A stretch of 64,000 nucleotides of DNA from Xenoacremonium recifei (lineage: Eukaryota > Ascomycota > Sordariomycetes > Hypocreales > Nectriaceae), in the NCBI GenBank assembly GCA_012184525.1, contig WOFQ01000001.1:1116001-1180000 (forward strand), given 5' to 3'. The notes under the pieces were generated by a model. It made no database searches and was not told the DNA's origin. It saw only the letters and a program-made list of their open reading frames with translations. Both the position numbers and the translations under genes were made by a program. Positions 10,237 to 21,494 of this stretch are shown here, in pieces. Within the stretch, counting starts at the first letter, position 1. Each line of letters begins with the position of its first letter.

Positions 10237-12003
10237 TCAGGACACTCGCTTCACCTTCGGCTTGGACCCGGCGATGAGCCGCTCCTCGTCCACATCGACA
10301 GGAACACCACTCTTCGCCAGCGCCAGTTTAATCTGGACATCATGCGCCTCGCTCATGCGACTGCGCGCCTCCGCAAGCCGCTCGACGCCACGGTTAATGG
10401 TCTCAACATGAACGCTCAGGGGCACAGGAACAGCAGCATGGGGCAGCAACTCCGGCGCTGCTACACGATCGCGCAGCTCGGAGAGACTGGCCTGGATGGA
10501 CTCGAGCTCGACGACGAGGGTGGTGACCTGGGCGACGGCGGAGAGGCGCTGGGCGTCGACCTGCTTGAGCAGCGCGAGGCGGTCGGCGAGGTTGTGCAGG
10601 CGCGCCTTGTTGCCGCCGACGAGGGACCACAGCGTGTTGAGCATGTCGTTGCGGTCGGCGGAGACAGCGGCCGTGGAGCGGGATGTGATGTCGTGGATGA
10701 CGCTGAGGTGGTCTTCGGCCTGGGTGAGGAGGTTGAGCACGGCGCGGGCCTCGGCGATGAGCGAGGCGATGCGCTCGGAGACGAGGCCGGTGTGCTCCAT
10801 GTACTGGTCGTAGAGGGCGCGCTCGCTGAAGATGGCGTCGGTGGCTTGGAAGGGGTGGAAGAGCCAGGCGAGCCCCTGAGCGAGGAGGGACTTGTCCTCG
10901 TCGTCGGGCTTCGACGCCATTTCGTCGATGAAGCGCGAGGTCCAGCGGTTGATGCTGATGACGGCGTCGACAGCGCTGCCGAGACGCGTGAGGAAGCGTT
11001 GCAGGTCCTTGGAGACGCGGCCAGCCACATCGACAAAGCCGTCAAACTCGAGAACCAGCTCGTCGCGGGCCTGAATTTCGCTGTGCTTCACAAGCGTGCG
11101 GAGATCACGGACAGCAGTCTCGGAGCGCTTCATGTCCCAAGCTAGGCCGACGCCTTCCACGCTCATCTCCAGGACCTGTTCGAACTGGCCCTGGACCTTC
11201 ATAAGATCGTCGAACTCGAGGGGATCAGGCTCCGGTGCATTAGGAACTATGGCATCCGGAGAGGGGCAGAAGGGGAGATGGAGGAGAGTCGCGCCAGGGA
11301 TGCGGCAGACGGGGGAGATGGCGACGGCGAGGGAGTGGAAGAGGAGGTTCTGGATCATGATGAGGCTGCCCAAGGTGAGATAGATGGCGAGGAAGATGGC
11401 GAGAGGGCGTTGGGCGTAGCTGAAGGCCAAGGTGAAGAGGTTGACGAAGTATATGATGATGTTGAGGATGGCGGAAGGGACAGCGCTGACGAGACCGTCT
11501 TGCAGCATCGTTGGTTCCATCTCGTTAGAGCGCATCCTTCTGTATGACCTTGATCCAGGCGGTGCTCTGTCGTAGTCCTTCTTCCACCGCCTCCGTACGT
11601 TTGATCTGTATTCATCGCCCATGCGCACGCCAAGTCCCATGCTATTGGCTCTGATGGTCCTCTCGCTCGATCCCGCCTCACTGCCATGGACATCAACTCG
11701 AGGCATGTGAAACTCCATCTCAGGCGTCAGCGGCCGCTGCTCGCGACTCGCGCTCGACATGCTCGGACGGAAAGGCTCGCGGAGGATGACTTGGTCGTCG
11801 TCGGGATGGCGCGCAAAGTCGCCGATGCTGTCCTGCGACCCGAAGCTCACGTTGCCCTGGGAGAAGGGTTGCGAAGGCAAGCCGCTGGAGGAGGATGTTG
11901 GCGGGGAGAGCGATGGGAGAATGGTGGTGTCGAAGCTGTCGTGCTCGCCTTCGACCATGCGCCAAGATTCGTCGACGGGGATCTCTTGGCGACGAGACGG
12001 CAT
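10237..12003 (-). CDS. Conserved two-TM membrane protein of unknown function
   Basis: Intronless, 588 residues. The first ~180 residues are Ser/Pro-rich and polar with a basic patch (RRRWKKDYDRAP), likely cytosolic. Two hydrophobic segments follow (about 185-205 and 210-235; IIIYFVNLFTLAFSYA and LAIFLAIYLTLGSLIMIQNL). The remaining ~340 residues are predicted mostly helical with regular hydrophobic spacing, suggesting coiled coil. I do not recognise a named family. The architecture is that of an ER or nuclear-envelope protein with a short hairpin, but that is only inference. A GC-rich antisense frame across it is a codon-bias shadow. Confidence 0.75.
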   Translation of the reverse strand: MPSRRQEIPVDESWRMVEGEHDSFDTTILPSLSPPTSSSSGLPSQPFSQGNVSFGSQDSIGDFARHPDDDQVILREPFRPSMSSASREQRPLTPEMEFHMPRVDVHGSEAGSSERTIRANSMGLGVRMGDEYRSNVRRRWKKDYDRAPPGSRSYRRMRSNEMEPTMLQDGLVSAVPSAILNIIIYFVNLFTLAFSYAQRPLAIFLAIYLTLGSLIMIQNLLFHSLAVAISPVCRIPGATLLHLPFCPSPDAIVPNAPEPDPLEFDDLMKVQGQFEQVLEMSVEGVGLAWDMKRSETAVRDLRTLVKHSEIQARDELVLEFDGFVDVAGRVSKDLQRFLTRLGSAVDAVISINRWTSRFIDEMASKPDDEDKSLLAQGLAWLFHPFQATDAIFSERALYDQYMEHTGLVSERIASLIAEARAVLNLLTQAEDHLSVIHDITSRSTAAVSADRNDMLNTLWSLVGGNKARLHNLADRLALLKQVDAQRLSAVAQVTTLVVELESIQASLSELRDRVAAPELLPHAAVPVPLSVHVETINRGVERLAEARSRMSEAHDVQIKLALAKSGVPVDVDEERLIAGSKPKVKRVS

Positions 12004-13031
12004 CGTGATGGCGATTGATTATGTGGCGAGAGCGATCCTGTTGTCGCTTATGATGGTACGATGATGATGGTTTTGGAGGATCGTGACAGTGTCCAAAAAA
12101 AAGAGAAGAGAAATAAATTATATCCCGCACAAGGCACCGACGCCAGTCGCCTTGGTGTGAATCTGCTTCACCAGGCGTCCGGGTCTAAGCTCTCGATGCC
12201 CTTGTCGCGAGGCGCACAACGAAAGCCGCGACAAGGGAGGGCCTCGGGACCGGCGCGGGAGACGATGGACTGGCTATTTATCGGAGCTTCGAAGCAGCAG
12301 ACGGTCTGACTCATCGACAGTGAATTGGGCGCGCATCTCAGGCGAGGCGGGACAGAAGCGGTGATGGTGCAGTGGTGAAGGAGTTCTTGCTAGGCAGATC
12401 TGGGGTGAAGTTCCATGACGTTGAATCGATAAGGCAAGGAACACGGTGATAAGGCCCGCTAATGAGGCAAGCGCGTGCCTGGTGGGGAGTTGGGGAGCGC
12501 TTTCCGCCCTGGGAGCTGAGCTGAGTTTTGGTGGGGGCGGGCCGCACATGACCGGCGCGTGCCAGCGTCTTTGTTCGGTTGCTCCCCACATGATCTTTGA
12601 CTTCAATTATATCAATAAGAATAAAAGACTCAAGTTTTTTTTTATCCTACGCGAACAGCAGTGGGAAGGTAGCTTCTTGTCAATTGCCGTAAGTGGTGAT
12701 CAAAGAAAGGGGCTCCGTTTGCTCAGGAATCACAACACCATCAATATAAACGATCTCCTGTGGAAGGAAAAGCGGCGAGGGGTACGGAGCCAGCACTCAT
12801 CAGGATGGACTTTTTTGCTAGGGCTACGCATGTCATACTCAATGTTTACAAGCTCACTGCACTGGAATCCATTTGACACACGTGTTGACCTCGAATTGTC
12901 TTTAATTAGCCTTCCCCCCTCTCTGATTATGGCTTAATCAACACGATCCCCTGTTACCACTTCCAAAAAACCAGGACTTTGTCCTTTCGTACCGCCTCCG
13001 TGGCTCAATGGGCGCGCGGCCGGTGCTTGAA
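12004..13031. other. Intergenic region
   Basis: Upstream region of the two-TM protein and downstream region of the coiled-coil gene. The ORFs lack family signatures. A tRNA A-box look-alike near 13000 has no B-box partner. Confidence 0.45.
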
Positions 13032-13849
13032 CTACCAGATAGATTCGGTCGGAGTATCAATTGCCAACTGGTCCGTCGATGCATTGCTTATATTGCTCGA
13101 GGAATCGTCAAGATTCCCAGACTCGGTGAAAGACGATCCAGTGCCGTGGGCAAAGGTCTCAGTCTCACCGGGATTTCCGTAGGACTCTGTATTGGAGTCA
13201 GAATCGCAGTTACTGCCATGAAAATGTCATTTCACTTACCGGATGGTGGGGGGATGGCGATGTGTTCGTGATGGTGATGCTCTCCGCAGAGAGCCTTCTT
13301 GAAACACTCTAGCTCCTCCTCAAGGAGTTCGACTTGCGACCGGAGGGAATTAACCTCCTTCTGATAGCCGCGGATAGTATTATAGAGGTCCTGGATGGCC
13401 TCGAAGGCGGCGTAAATCTTCTCCGCACGCTGGCGGGCGAAGGCCTTGCGGGTGTTTCCGCGTCTTCAGAGCGACGATGGTTCGCCGTCTTCAGGTAAGA
13501 CCGAGAGGCATGGTGGATGCGTCATGCTGAGCTTGTCCTCAGCCTCGCTGCCGACGAAACATTCCTCCATGTCTTCGTGGTTGGCGTTTTCAAACTCGTC
13601 GGCGAGATCGGGGAGCAAGCCCTGCACATAAGTCCACACAACCGCCTTTAGAGGCACGGGCAAGACTTGGTAGGTGGGCACGTCCACCCAGGCACGTATT
13701 CGGCCGATTAATTCAGCCTGGGCGAAGCCAGGCTTCCCGAGAACCTCGAGCAGGTCTCCGGCGTTCTTGAGCGCCATTTCTCGTGTCATCTTTCTCGGCT
13801 CTATCGAGCCCCAGAGAGCAAGTGAAGCGATGGATGAAGTGGCCATCAT
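13032..13849 (-). pseudogene. Coiled-coil orphan gene interrupted by an in-frame TGA
   Basis: On the minus strand a frame opens at 13849 (MMATSSIASLALWG) and runs 127 codons to a TGA at 13466-13468. The same frame then stays open as RRGNTRKAFARQRAEKIY and a heptad-rich stretch (YQKEVNSLRSQVELLEEELE), into a clean intron (donor GTAAGT, acceptor ACAG, 13187-13239). It ends after a Ser/Thr-rich exon at TAG 13032. Ignoring the TGA, the gene would encode 254 residues. One base change (for example CGA to TGA) explains the break. The alternative is a 57-nt in-frame intron with a poor donor (GTCTTA) that removes the TGA. No family is recognised. The coiled coil suggests a structural or DNA-binding dimer. 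Confidence 0.55.
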
Positions 13850-14452
13850 GAAATAAAAAAAAGATGTTGTGCGAAAGAAAAAAACAGCGGTACTGTGTTG
13901 AGCAATCGTTGTTTATATAGTCCGACTTTTGGTAGTGAATCACTCCGACTTGACTCCTGCCTCACCCTTCCCATTCCAAAAATTACGTAGGTGCCTCAGG
14001 CTCGTTAGGCTTTCAGGTAGATACTTGTCTAATTTTGCAATGGAAGCCGAAATTCTTGTTCCTGGCGAGGAAGATTGTCAAAAATTGGTTACAGCCCCTG
14101 ACTCGACCTCATTGAGCATCGGTATTGAGGTTTCATGGGATGGGAAGCGAGGTCGGCACCAGAGAATATGTCAGAAACGCGAGCGAAAATAGAGATTCAG
14201 GTACCTGTCTGATTCGATAACCTTGACTAAAATTTCTTGAGAACCAGCTCAAAGAGTAACTCCTTTTCCCAGACTCTCGATCCTGCGAACCCCAAGATGC
14301 TCGAGCTCGAGCTACCCCTGACCATGCCCGGCCACTCGACTTCAAACCAAGATTTACCGAAAACGCCTATGCAGTAGACTACATCGTCGTCGTTATTTTC
14401 CACACAGCTCCGGGGCTTCCCATGCTCCACCCTATCTTCAACCTGGTCAGCG
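13850..14452. other. Intergenic region
   Basis: Separates the coiled-coil gene from the 3' end of the zinc-cluster gene. No supported gene. Confidence 0.4.
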
Positions 14453-16417
14453 TTAGATACCATTGGTACAATTGTCTGCCTTGAGATTATTCATCCGCTG
14501 TGCCGCCCAGCTGTTCAGTTCGCCCGTAGTCATGGGCTGTGGGAAATGGAAGATGTCGTCTTGTTCTGTTGTAGATGGGATGAGTTCATCGAAGATGTGC
14601 TCCCAAGTATGCTGAGCTCCGGATGGCTTTTCGACATGCCCGCCATCAAACTCCAGTGCCTTCATGACATCCTCTGAGACTGATTTTGACAAGGGCCAAA
14701 ATTCACCTGACTTCCTCAAGACGTTCGCAAGAAGCATGATCTTCTCACGCAGTATGTGAGTTCGCATCCCGCCAAAGTAGTATGCATCTAGCAGTGGCAG
14801 CGTGGCCCTCTCAAGCCCGAAGATGCACGAAGGAGAGAGTTTCTCGGGAGGTAGATGGAATTTGAACAAGGCTATTAGGGAAAGCGAGGCTTGTAGAGCG
14901 GCCGGTCCGTAAAGCCACGGATCGCATGCGTTCTGGACTTTTTGTGGCAGAAGCGAGGAAGGGTGGAAGATTGGGCCATTGGCTGGCACATCGGAAGCTC
15001 GAAACTGCACACCGGCATTGTGGAGTTGGAGTTGGATTCGAATTCGGAGGCTAGAAGCATTATTCGTTAACGATCATCTCCTATGACATATCCATATCAT
15101 ACTGGACCTACCCATGAGCAATACCCAGCTATCATTATTGTTAACTAAAGTCATGTGGTCGTTGCTACTCAGGTATACATACTGCATGGAATAGTATCAT
15201 GTCTACAGCTCCATCTGGATCAACCAATTCTTTCTTCCAATGTGGGAGCTGCAGGAGCCAGGATATGATACGGTGATCGGCATGGTCGACTGCTTCTGGT
15301 AGAGCCCCAGCTCCGACATTGAGAAGAGGGACCACGGACTGACCCACGACCCGGACCAGTGCAACGAGATAAGCCCATGACGAATAGGATATGGAAGAGC
15401 CTTTCGTGTCGTAGTCGGCTAAGGACATGGGGGTTGGAATCTCCTATTTAGAGTCAATCGAGGTCCTAAAGGTTGGCGAATGATGGTCGTACTGACCCCT
15501 GACTGATATTCCCACTCCTCGCATGGTAAATCTGTAGTAGCTGGCGTGGAAAATAGTAGAAAATGCCCATGATGCTCTCGGACTGTCCGTAATGAGCCAT
15601 GAACATAGAGTGCCCAGTAGGTTCGACGATACGACTCCGCTAGGACCGGATCCTCTTCAGCATCAGCGAATCCTTTGTGCTGTAGGCCGAGTTCCAGGGC
15701 CATTTCAACAGCTTTCTGGAACCACAACCCGCACTTCTCAATTGACCCTTCCCCGAAGGCGGCGATCGACGTGCAAACTAAGGCCTGGACGTTCCAAACT
15801 GATTTGGGGAGCGTTGCGTTGGCCATCTGGAAGGCCTTCTCTCGTAGTGGAGTCGAATCAATGGCGTCGGTATAAACAGACCCAATATACGCAATCATGG
15901 CGGCGATGAAACTGAGCTCTTCAGGCCGATCTTGTAAGAGGCGAGCAAGAACTTGTTTAGGGGGGAGCCAAGAGTGAGTGTCTTGGAAGTATGTGTAGTA
16001 GAGATCGAAGAGGAACGTCGTGCGGGATGATGAATGACCTCCGGGTTCTCTAGCAACAGACCAACCACCAGGAAGTGTTCGAATGGCCAGGGCCGGGGTA
16101 GCTAAGCTTGCAAAGTCAGGGGACGGCGTGTTGTCTGAAGACTGCTCGAGATCAGCGGCGAGAGCTTCATCTCTCATCATGTTGCGTTTCACTGGGTCTC
16201 GAATTCCCCGACGGGATGGGGCATAGTAGCACGTCTTCTTCTCGAGGCAGCAGCGTTGGCATGCAGGCAAGTCCCCGTTGCACTTAACATGTCGTGAGCG
16301 ACACTGGACGCATGCCAGAGAGGCCCGTTTGGTCGCTCGAGATCGTACGGCTCCGGCACGAGGGAAGTTGGCGACTGACTCGGATTGCGCCGCATCATTG
16401 TCAGTAGTCTTCTCCAT
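14453..16417 (-). CDS. Zn(II)2Cys6 transcription factor, 3' model not closed (possibly decaying)
   Basis: The minus-strand start MEKTTDNDAAQ lies at 16417. The binuclear zinc cluster reads CVQCRSRHVKCNGDLPACQRC followed by LEKKTC, the full six-Cys set of fungal GAL4-type regulators. A fungal-specific TF domain follows (LFDLYYTYFQDTHSWLPP). Intron 1 (donor GTCAGT, acceptor AATAG, about 15440-15495) joins EYQSG to EIPTPMSLADYD in frame. After MILFHAV a perfect donor GTATGT exists, but no acceptor brings in the last exon (ending 14453, NNLKADNCTNGI) in the right phase. Either a small indel has broken the gene near 15060-15185 or an unusual splice is used. Note the tandem ATACATAC at 15175-15182. 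Target genes are unknown. Confidence 0.65.
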
Positions 16418-18342
16418 GATATCGTTCCACAAAGAGTGGAAGAACGGTCTGCAGGAGAGGGGAGACAAAAACTGGTTTCCAGAGTCCTGGTTCTTGGGTC
16501 GAGAGCCGGAGGGGTCTGGGGGGCATTTGCTGGTGTGAGCTAGGCGGACCAGCATGCGAACCAAGGATTAACAGCAGAGATATGGACGACCACGACGGCG
16601 CCGCGACTCCGCGAATTCGGGGCCCGAGAGAGCGCGATTCACCGAGAGCTGTATCGAATGTGGGCTCTGAGAAGGCAGCCAGCCCTATGGATGAAGGAAC
16701 ACCAAGGGCCGCGCCACGTCAGCCTTGTTGGTATTAAATGCACCCTGAGAAGAAGGATGCAGCCAGCCGGGAGGCGAACAATAGTACCTGCTCAAGGGGA
16801 TCATGGTCAGTCCCATGTCGACTAGTTGATCCGGATGGGGACCGGGCAGGATCTAGAGGCTTGCATTGACATCCCAGAACAATGCAGTCATGTTGGTTGG
16901 TTGGTCCAGCGTTTGCCAATCCGGCATGGAGTGGCTTGAGTTTATGTTCTAGGTTCCCGGTCCAAGGATGGGCCCGAGTCTGGGCAACAAACACGGAGCC
17001 CTAGTCAGTCCGGACACATTGGAGACACATTGAGCTGCGGGACGGGATGAATTTGGAGTCGAGCTTAGAGCAATTCGACGCCGTCAGGACGAACAGGGGT
17101 TGAATGATCAGAACATTGCCGTCCGGACTATGTAGTGCCCCTCCGCGGACATACTTACTCCACGGCTCAGCAGCCCTCAAAGAGGATGTCTCCTCGTTGA
17201 AGTGGCGGTGGAAGCATGGTATCTCTGGATCCCGTCGGATGAGTTCGAACTCGGCCCGCCTAATTTCAAGTCCTGTACTGCCTTGTTTTGTTCCTGGCCG
17301 AGTGTCCGCTTGGCACGTCGGTCCAATGCAGTCACCCGATAGACTAGAGCTCGTTGCAGACAAACTTTAAGGCTGAGCTTCTGGACTTCCAGAAAAGCCC
17401 GTCCGCATGGAGCCGCTCAATTGGAAAAGCCGGTAGTTGAGAGGCGAGCGGAGCCATCCAAGCAGGGGGGACTTATTCAGGGCCGTAGGGACACACTGCC
17501 CTGATCGACAACTTTATGATACGGCGAAACGAGATCCGACCGGGAGATGCTCGCCAGGAACCCAGGAAGGAAGGCATGATCAGCAGGCCTAGCAGCATTG
17601 CGTGACAACGGAAACCTGGCTTTCTCTCCGCTGACGCATAGCCTCTCGACGGCTTCGGGGGTTTCGGTGCAGTGCAGCAGTAGAGCCAACAGAACCAACA
17701 GACATTCCGTGATGGTGGGGTGGCTTGATATTGAGGTACCAACAGGGAATGGCTTCGACGCCTCTGGCGCCCAATCATGCGGGGGGATGAATCGCCAAAG
17801 TGGTGACGAGAGTTGATTGTTTAGTGGCTGAGCCGTCGTGTTTCGGATGAAGCTCAGACTCGAGGCCAGAACAAGGTCTGCGTGTGTGCAGGAAGTTGAA
17901 ATAAGACGTCGAAGGCGGGTAATCACGGTTAATCATCGCCAGCTTACATACTCCAAGCACGCCTCGAACACGAGGTAAGCACGGCAGGTGCCTCTTGCCA
18001 GATTAGCTGAGAGCAGTTGCATTCTGGAAAGGGGTGACCTCTTCCTCTCCCCATCTCCCGTCAATGAGAGATTGATTCCGATCAGCTTACACCATCTCTG
18101 TCAAGGAAGCAATTCTCCGGTTGATACGTGCGTACTGTACGGAGGTAATGGTGGGCTTGAAACGACCTTGCTTCCTTAGGTGGGGGATTGCCCTGCGCTT
18201 CAGCCTTAAGGGATCCCCTACCGGCTTTACGACCCAGTATGCCGATCCCCTGGCACGCGGCCCAAGCCCCCAGCCAGCCGGTCGAGCCTCGGCTTCGCGC
18301 CTCTAGACCTGTCCTATCTCGGTATCTCTAGCCTGATGTCAT
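16418..18342. other. Intergenic region, 1.9 kb
   Basis: Divergent space between the zinc-cluster factor (-) and PEX2 (+). Several ORFs of 60-150 codons overlap on both strands, but none shows a conserved motif or spliced extension. I call no gene. Confidence 0.45.
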
Positions 18343-19761
18343 GTGTCTCCGCTCTGCAGCAGCAACTTCAACCACGAATTCGAGGCATCACGACGACGAC
18401 GACGCATCTCCTCATCGCCCTCTCGACACAGCCCCGATGCCGACCCGATGACCGACTCGAGCTTCATCCAGGCCCAACGACGGGTTGCAGCCCGACGACG
18501 GGCCCGCGAGGCGGAGGCTGCGGCGCGCATTGTGGCGCAACAAGAATCCTCACGCGCGCGAGCCCACATCCATCGATTACCCTTCCCCCTCAACCGCCTT
18601 GGAGGCGCCTGGGATGCCATATCCTCGAGAGAAGGCACGCGGCCGGCCTTTCGCGTGGGGCAGGTTGACGCGGAGCTGCTAGATGGCGAATTGCTGGACA
18701 TCCTGAAGGAGCAGGTTTGCGACGCGCTCAAGTACTTGGGCGGGGGACACCTCCACGACGACTGGTCCGCTGAGATCATGCTGGCCCTGAAGGCCGTCCT
18801 CTTCAAGCTTACAGTATGGGATCATGATGCGACCTATGGCGCAGCACTTCAGAACCTCAAATACACCGATGCACGCAAGAGCGGCCCTGTCCTTGCAGCG
18901 CCGTCAAGACTCCAGAAATCGATCTACGGCTTAGTAACGGTCTTTGGAAGCTATGGATGGACCAAATTGGAAGACTGGTTGATCGAACAAGATGACGGAT
19001 ACGATGAGCCCAGTCCGCGGGTAAAGCGGTTATCACGGCTAACATCAGCCCTGTCGACCGCACACTCGGCGGCTGCTTGCGTCTCATTCCTCGTCTTCCT
19101 TTTGCACGGTCGTTATCGAACCCTGCTGGACCGATTCCTGCGGATGCGACTTGCGCCACCCACGAGTCAAGTCAGCCGCGAGGTTTCCTTCGAGTACCTC
19201 AACCGCCAACTCGTATGGCACGCCTTTACTGAGTTTCTGCTCTTCGTCCTGCCGCTGATAGGAGTTACTCGATGGCGGAGATGGCTCAGCAGAACATGGC
19301 GCAAGACGAAAGAAATTATTCAGACCACTCCAGAAGGGGGCGGTGCTGCGAATGGAGAGTATGGATTTCTCCCCGAGAGAACCTGCGCAATCTGTTACCA
19401 AGATCAGAACGATGCTGCAACGACTGAGACGGAAATCATGGCTGCTGCGGCTTCAAGTGGGATTGTCGGCTCGTCGCAAACAGACATTACCAACCCTTAC
19501 GAGGCCATCCCATGCGGTTGCATCTACTGCTTCGTCTGCCTCGCCACTCGTCTGGAGCGAGAAGAAGGGGAGGGTATCACTTGTCTGAAATGTGGTGAGC
19601 ACATAAAGGAGTGCAAACCGTGGAGCGGCGATGTTTTGGAACCGTCAGGGAGGCCCAGTTCGGCGAAGACGGTGGCATTTACTGACGATGTAACGGGTGG
19701 CTCAGTAGAGGAGGACGAAACATATCGTGTTGAAGCATTAAGCACAGACTCGGATTCATGA
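18343..19761 (+). CDS. PEX2: Peroxin-2 (peroxisomal RING E3 ligase)
   Basis: Intronless, 472 residues (437 from the alternative start at 18448, MTDSSFIQAQRRV). The Pex2/Pex12 N-terminal domain spans about residues 90-330. It includes the hallmark ELLDGELLDILKEQ and hydrophobic segments (AAACVSFLVFLLHGRY and HAFTEFLLFVLPLIGV). A C-terminal RING follows: CAICYQDQ, then CGCIYCFVCLATRL, then CLKCGEHIKEC. Pex2, Pex10 and Pex12 form the retrotranslocation channel that ubiquitinates the PTS1 receptor Pex5 at the peroxisome membrane. The RING has an inserted Ala/Ser-rich loop of about 35 residues between its first and second Cys pairs, common in filamentous fungi. The second start may be the real one because the first 35 residues are low complexity. 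Confidence 0.92.
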   Translation: MSPLCSSNFNHEFEASRRRRRISSSPSRHSPDADPMTDSSFIQAQRRVAARRRAREAEAAARIVAQQESSRARAHIHRLPFPLNRLGGAWDAISSREGTRPAFRVGQVDAELLDGELLDILKEQVCDALKYLGGGHLHDDWSAEIMLALKAVLFKLTVWDHDATYGAALQNLKYTDARKSGPVLAAPSRLQKSIYGLVTVFGSYGWTKLEDWLIEQDDGYDEPSPRVKRLSRLTSALSTAHSAAACVSFLVFLLHGRYRTLLDRFLRMRLAPPTSQVSREVSFEYLNRQLVWHAFTEFLLFVLPLIGVTRWRRWLSRTWRKTKEIIQTTPEGGGAANGEYGFLPERTCAICYQDQNDAATTETEIMAAAASSGIVGSSQTDITNPYEAIPCGCIYCFVCLATRLEREEGEGITCLKCGEHIKECKPWSGDVLEPSGRPSSAKTVAFTDDVTGGSVEEDETYRVEALSTDSDS

Positions 19762-20077
19762 TGAACAGTCCCGGGCGCTGCTCTACAGGGTGGGAAAATA
19801 TGGATAGAAAGGGGGAGATACCTGTAGCATATATCTGTATATTTGGACCGGAATAGATGAGGCGTTCTCGCTGCTGAAGCGGCGCCTCCAGCATACCCCA
19901 TCGGAAACGTTCCCTAATTGTACGTGAGGGCGTCTGTTTTTGGTGTTCACCATATTCATTCTTTTAACGTGGGCATGCCATAATATTCAGGTCTACATTA
20001 TTATCGTCTTCCTCCGGGGTATCTATTTTGTGCAGGAATGATGCAGTGTTTTGGCACCGATCCCTGCCAGCATGACC
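19762..20077. other. Short convergent intergenic region
   Basis: 3' ends of PEX2 and the bHLH gene. No additional feature seen. Confidence 0.4.
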
Positions 20078-20448
20078 TCACTCCTTCTTGTACTTATCAT
20101 CGACCTTGCCTCCCATGGCTTCGATCTGAGCAATGAGTTCCTGTCGCCTTTGCATCTCTTTGCGAATAAATGAGCCGGTGCGCTGCAGGACCAAGCCCTC
20201 CGAGCGTCCTTGACCTTCCATGCCGGGCACGATCTCCGTTAACCTGTCGAAGCCAGCGCGGATAGTCTCCCTGCGTTTTTGCTCTGTGAAGACGTATCAG
20301 CCACGTGTTATCAACGAAAAGACATGTGACAAAGCTTACCTGATGCGATATGGTTGTGCTTCTTCTCCTCGTCAGTGAGCCGGGGCTTCTCGTCTGAAGG
20401 CATGGTGGCATCAGCTGCGCTGGGAGAACGGTTGCTTAAGGAAGACAT
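20078..20448 (-). CDS. INO4: Ino4-like basic helix-loop-helix protein
   Basis: Two exons on the minus strand, 20340-20448 and 20078-20283, with a 56-nt intron (GTAAGC...ACAG). The product is 104 residues. After a short polar N-terminus, the bHLH begins EEKKHNHIASEQKRRETIR, whose H, E and R positions match E-box-contacting bHLH proteins. Helix 1, a loop (VPGMEGQGRSEG) and helix 2 (VLQRTGSFIRKEMQRR) follow. Size and layout match Ino4-type partners of phospholipid and sterol regulators, which bind CANNTG sites as heterodimers. A CACGTG palindrome lies inside its own intron at 20302-20307. The gene is visible only after splicing because the intron falls inside the basic region. Confidence 0.85.
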
Positions 20449-21494
20449 GATCGATCGGGTGGGACGTGGCGCCAGGTAAATATTCTCATACAGTACACGG
20501 AAGCACCTTACGCGGCATTCACAGGAGGCTGCGCCAGCATTGGCGGCGGAGGAGATGCTTCGGAAGCACGACCCTGATGAGATGCTGGTGGGAGGAAAGT
20601 TGCGACTTGCACGGCGGTTCTCTGAGGGTGGGTTCTGGCCGAATTGGATCCTCGGGAACTCACGTGCTTATCGGTGGAATCTACCGCCATCAATCCAGAA
20701 ATGGGCATATGATTTACTAGAGCCAAACCGCAGTTCTAGCTTTCTGAGAGATGGCGTGGTGCTCTACGTGAGAAATTTACAGAAACATGTGAAATTTAAT
20801 CGTTCATTTCTGCCACGTGAACCCCCTGGCCGACGATTTCCCCAAACTGGTATGTGGGGAGAACGGGGATCTCTTGGCAGCTTCCACGCCGCTGCTAACC
20901 ACGAAGATTGTTCTCTGGGTTCAGCATGTGATGGCGATGCCCTCGGTTCTGTCGATCATGTCCTGAACCGCTCTGAAACCCTTTGAGTCTACTCCTCATA
21001 TCATGACCTCAATTGCCTCGGATGAAATGCCTCGGAACATGACCCTGCCTTTCCTGCAGGAGGGGCATCTACAAATGTATTTTCTAGTTAGATCGACAGC
21101 CGTTCTCGACAGTCATAGGCGCTATGCTCTATAACCCTGTGCCTGCTTATATTTACGGAGTAGGTACCTAGGAAGTATTTCGCTCTAATGCAGGAACCCT
21201 CACTACTACGCGCCTTGGGTTCAATTGCATGATACCTGCATGTACATTTCTTTTGCCTCGGGCTCCCAGAACCGAGGAGTTGATAATCGTCTTGTGACGT
21301 GTAATACGTCCAGAGGCAGCACTCACAGAGTTGTCCTCTGCCCTAAGTTGATATGCTGACTGCGTCTATGTGTTTCCACGTGTAAGCCGTGGTATCCCAT
21401 GATTACCCCGCGATGTTCCCATGATAACTCCTGTTTATGGGGTGCTCTGCCGCTTAGACCCAAGCGACCCTGGACTTAATTTCGTCGGTGTTTC
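20449..21494. other. Intergenic region, 1.0 kb
   Basis: Upstream region of the bHLH gene and downstream region of the Maf gene. A 149-codon + frame at 20540-20986 has no family features and is not called. Confidence 0.4.

Noticed and set aside
10342..11145. 267-codon open frame on the plus strand
   Set aside because: GC-biased antisense shadow of the two-TM protein; Gly/Glu/Asp-rich with no motif.
12995..13070. tRNA-like segment with an A-box match (TGGCTCAATGG)
   Set aside because: No B-box (GGTTCGANNCC) follows at the right spacing and no cloverleaf pairing could be drawn; it also overlaps the coiled-coil gene's last exon.
17477..17926. 149-codon minus frame
   Set aside because: No motif and strongly overlapping frames on the other strand; composition unlike neighbouring genes.
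20540..20986. 148-codon + frame
   Set aside because: No homology-like motif, no splice extension and located in the bHLH promoter area.
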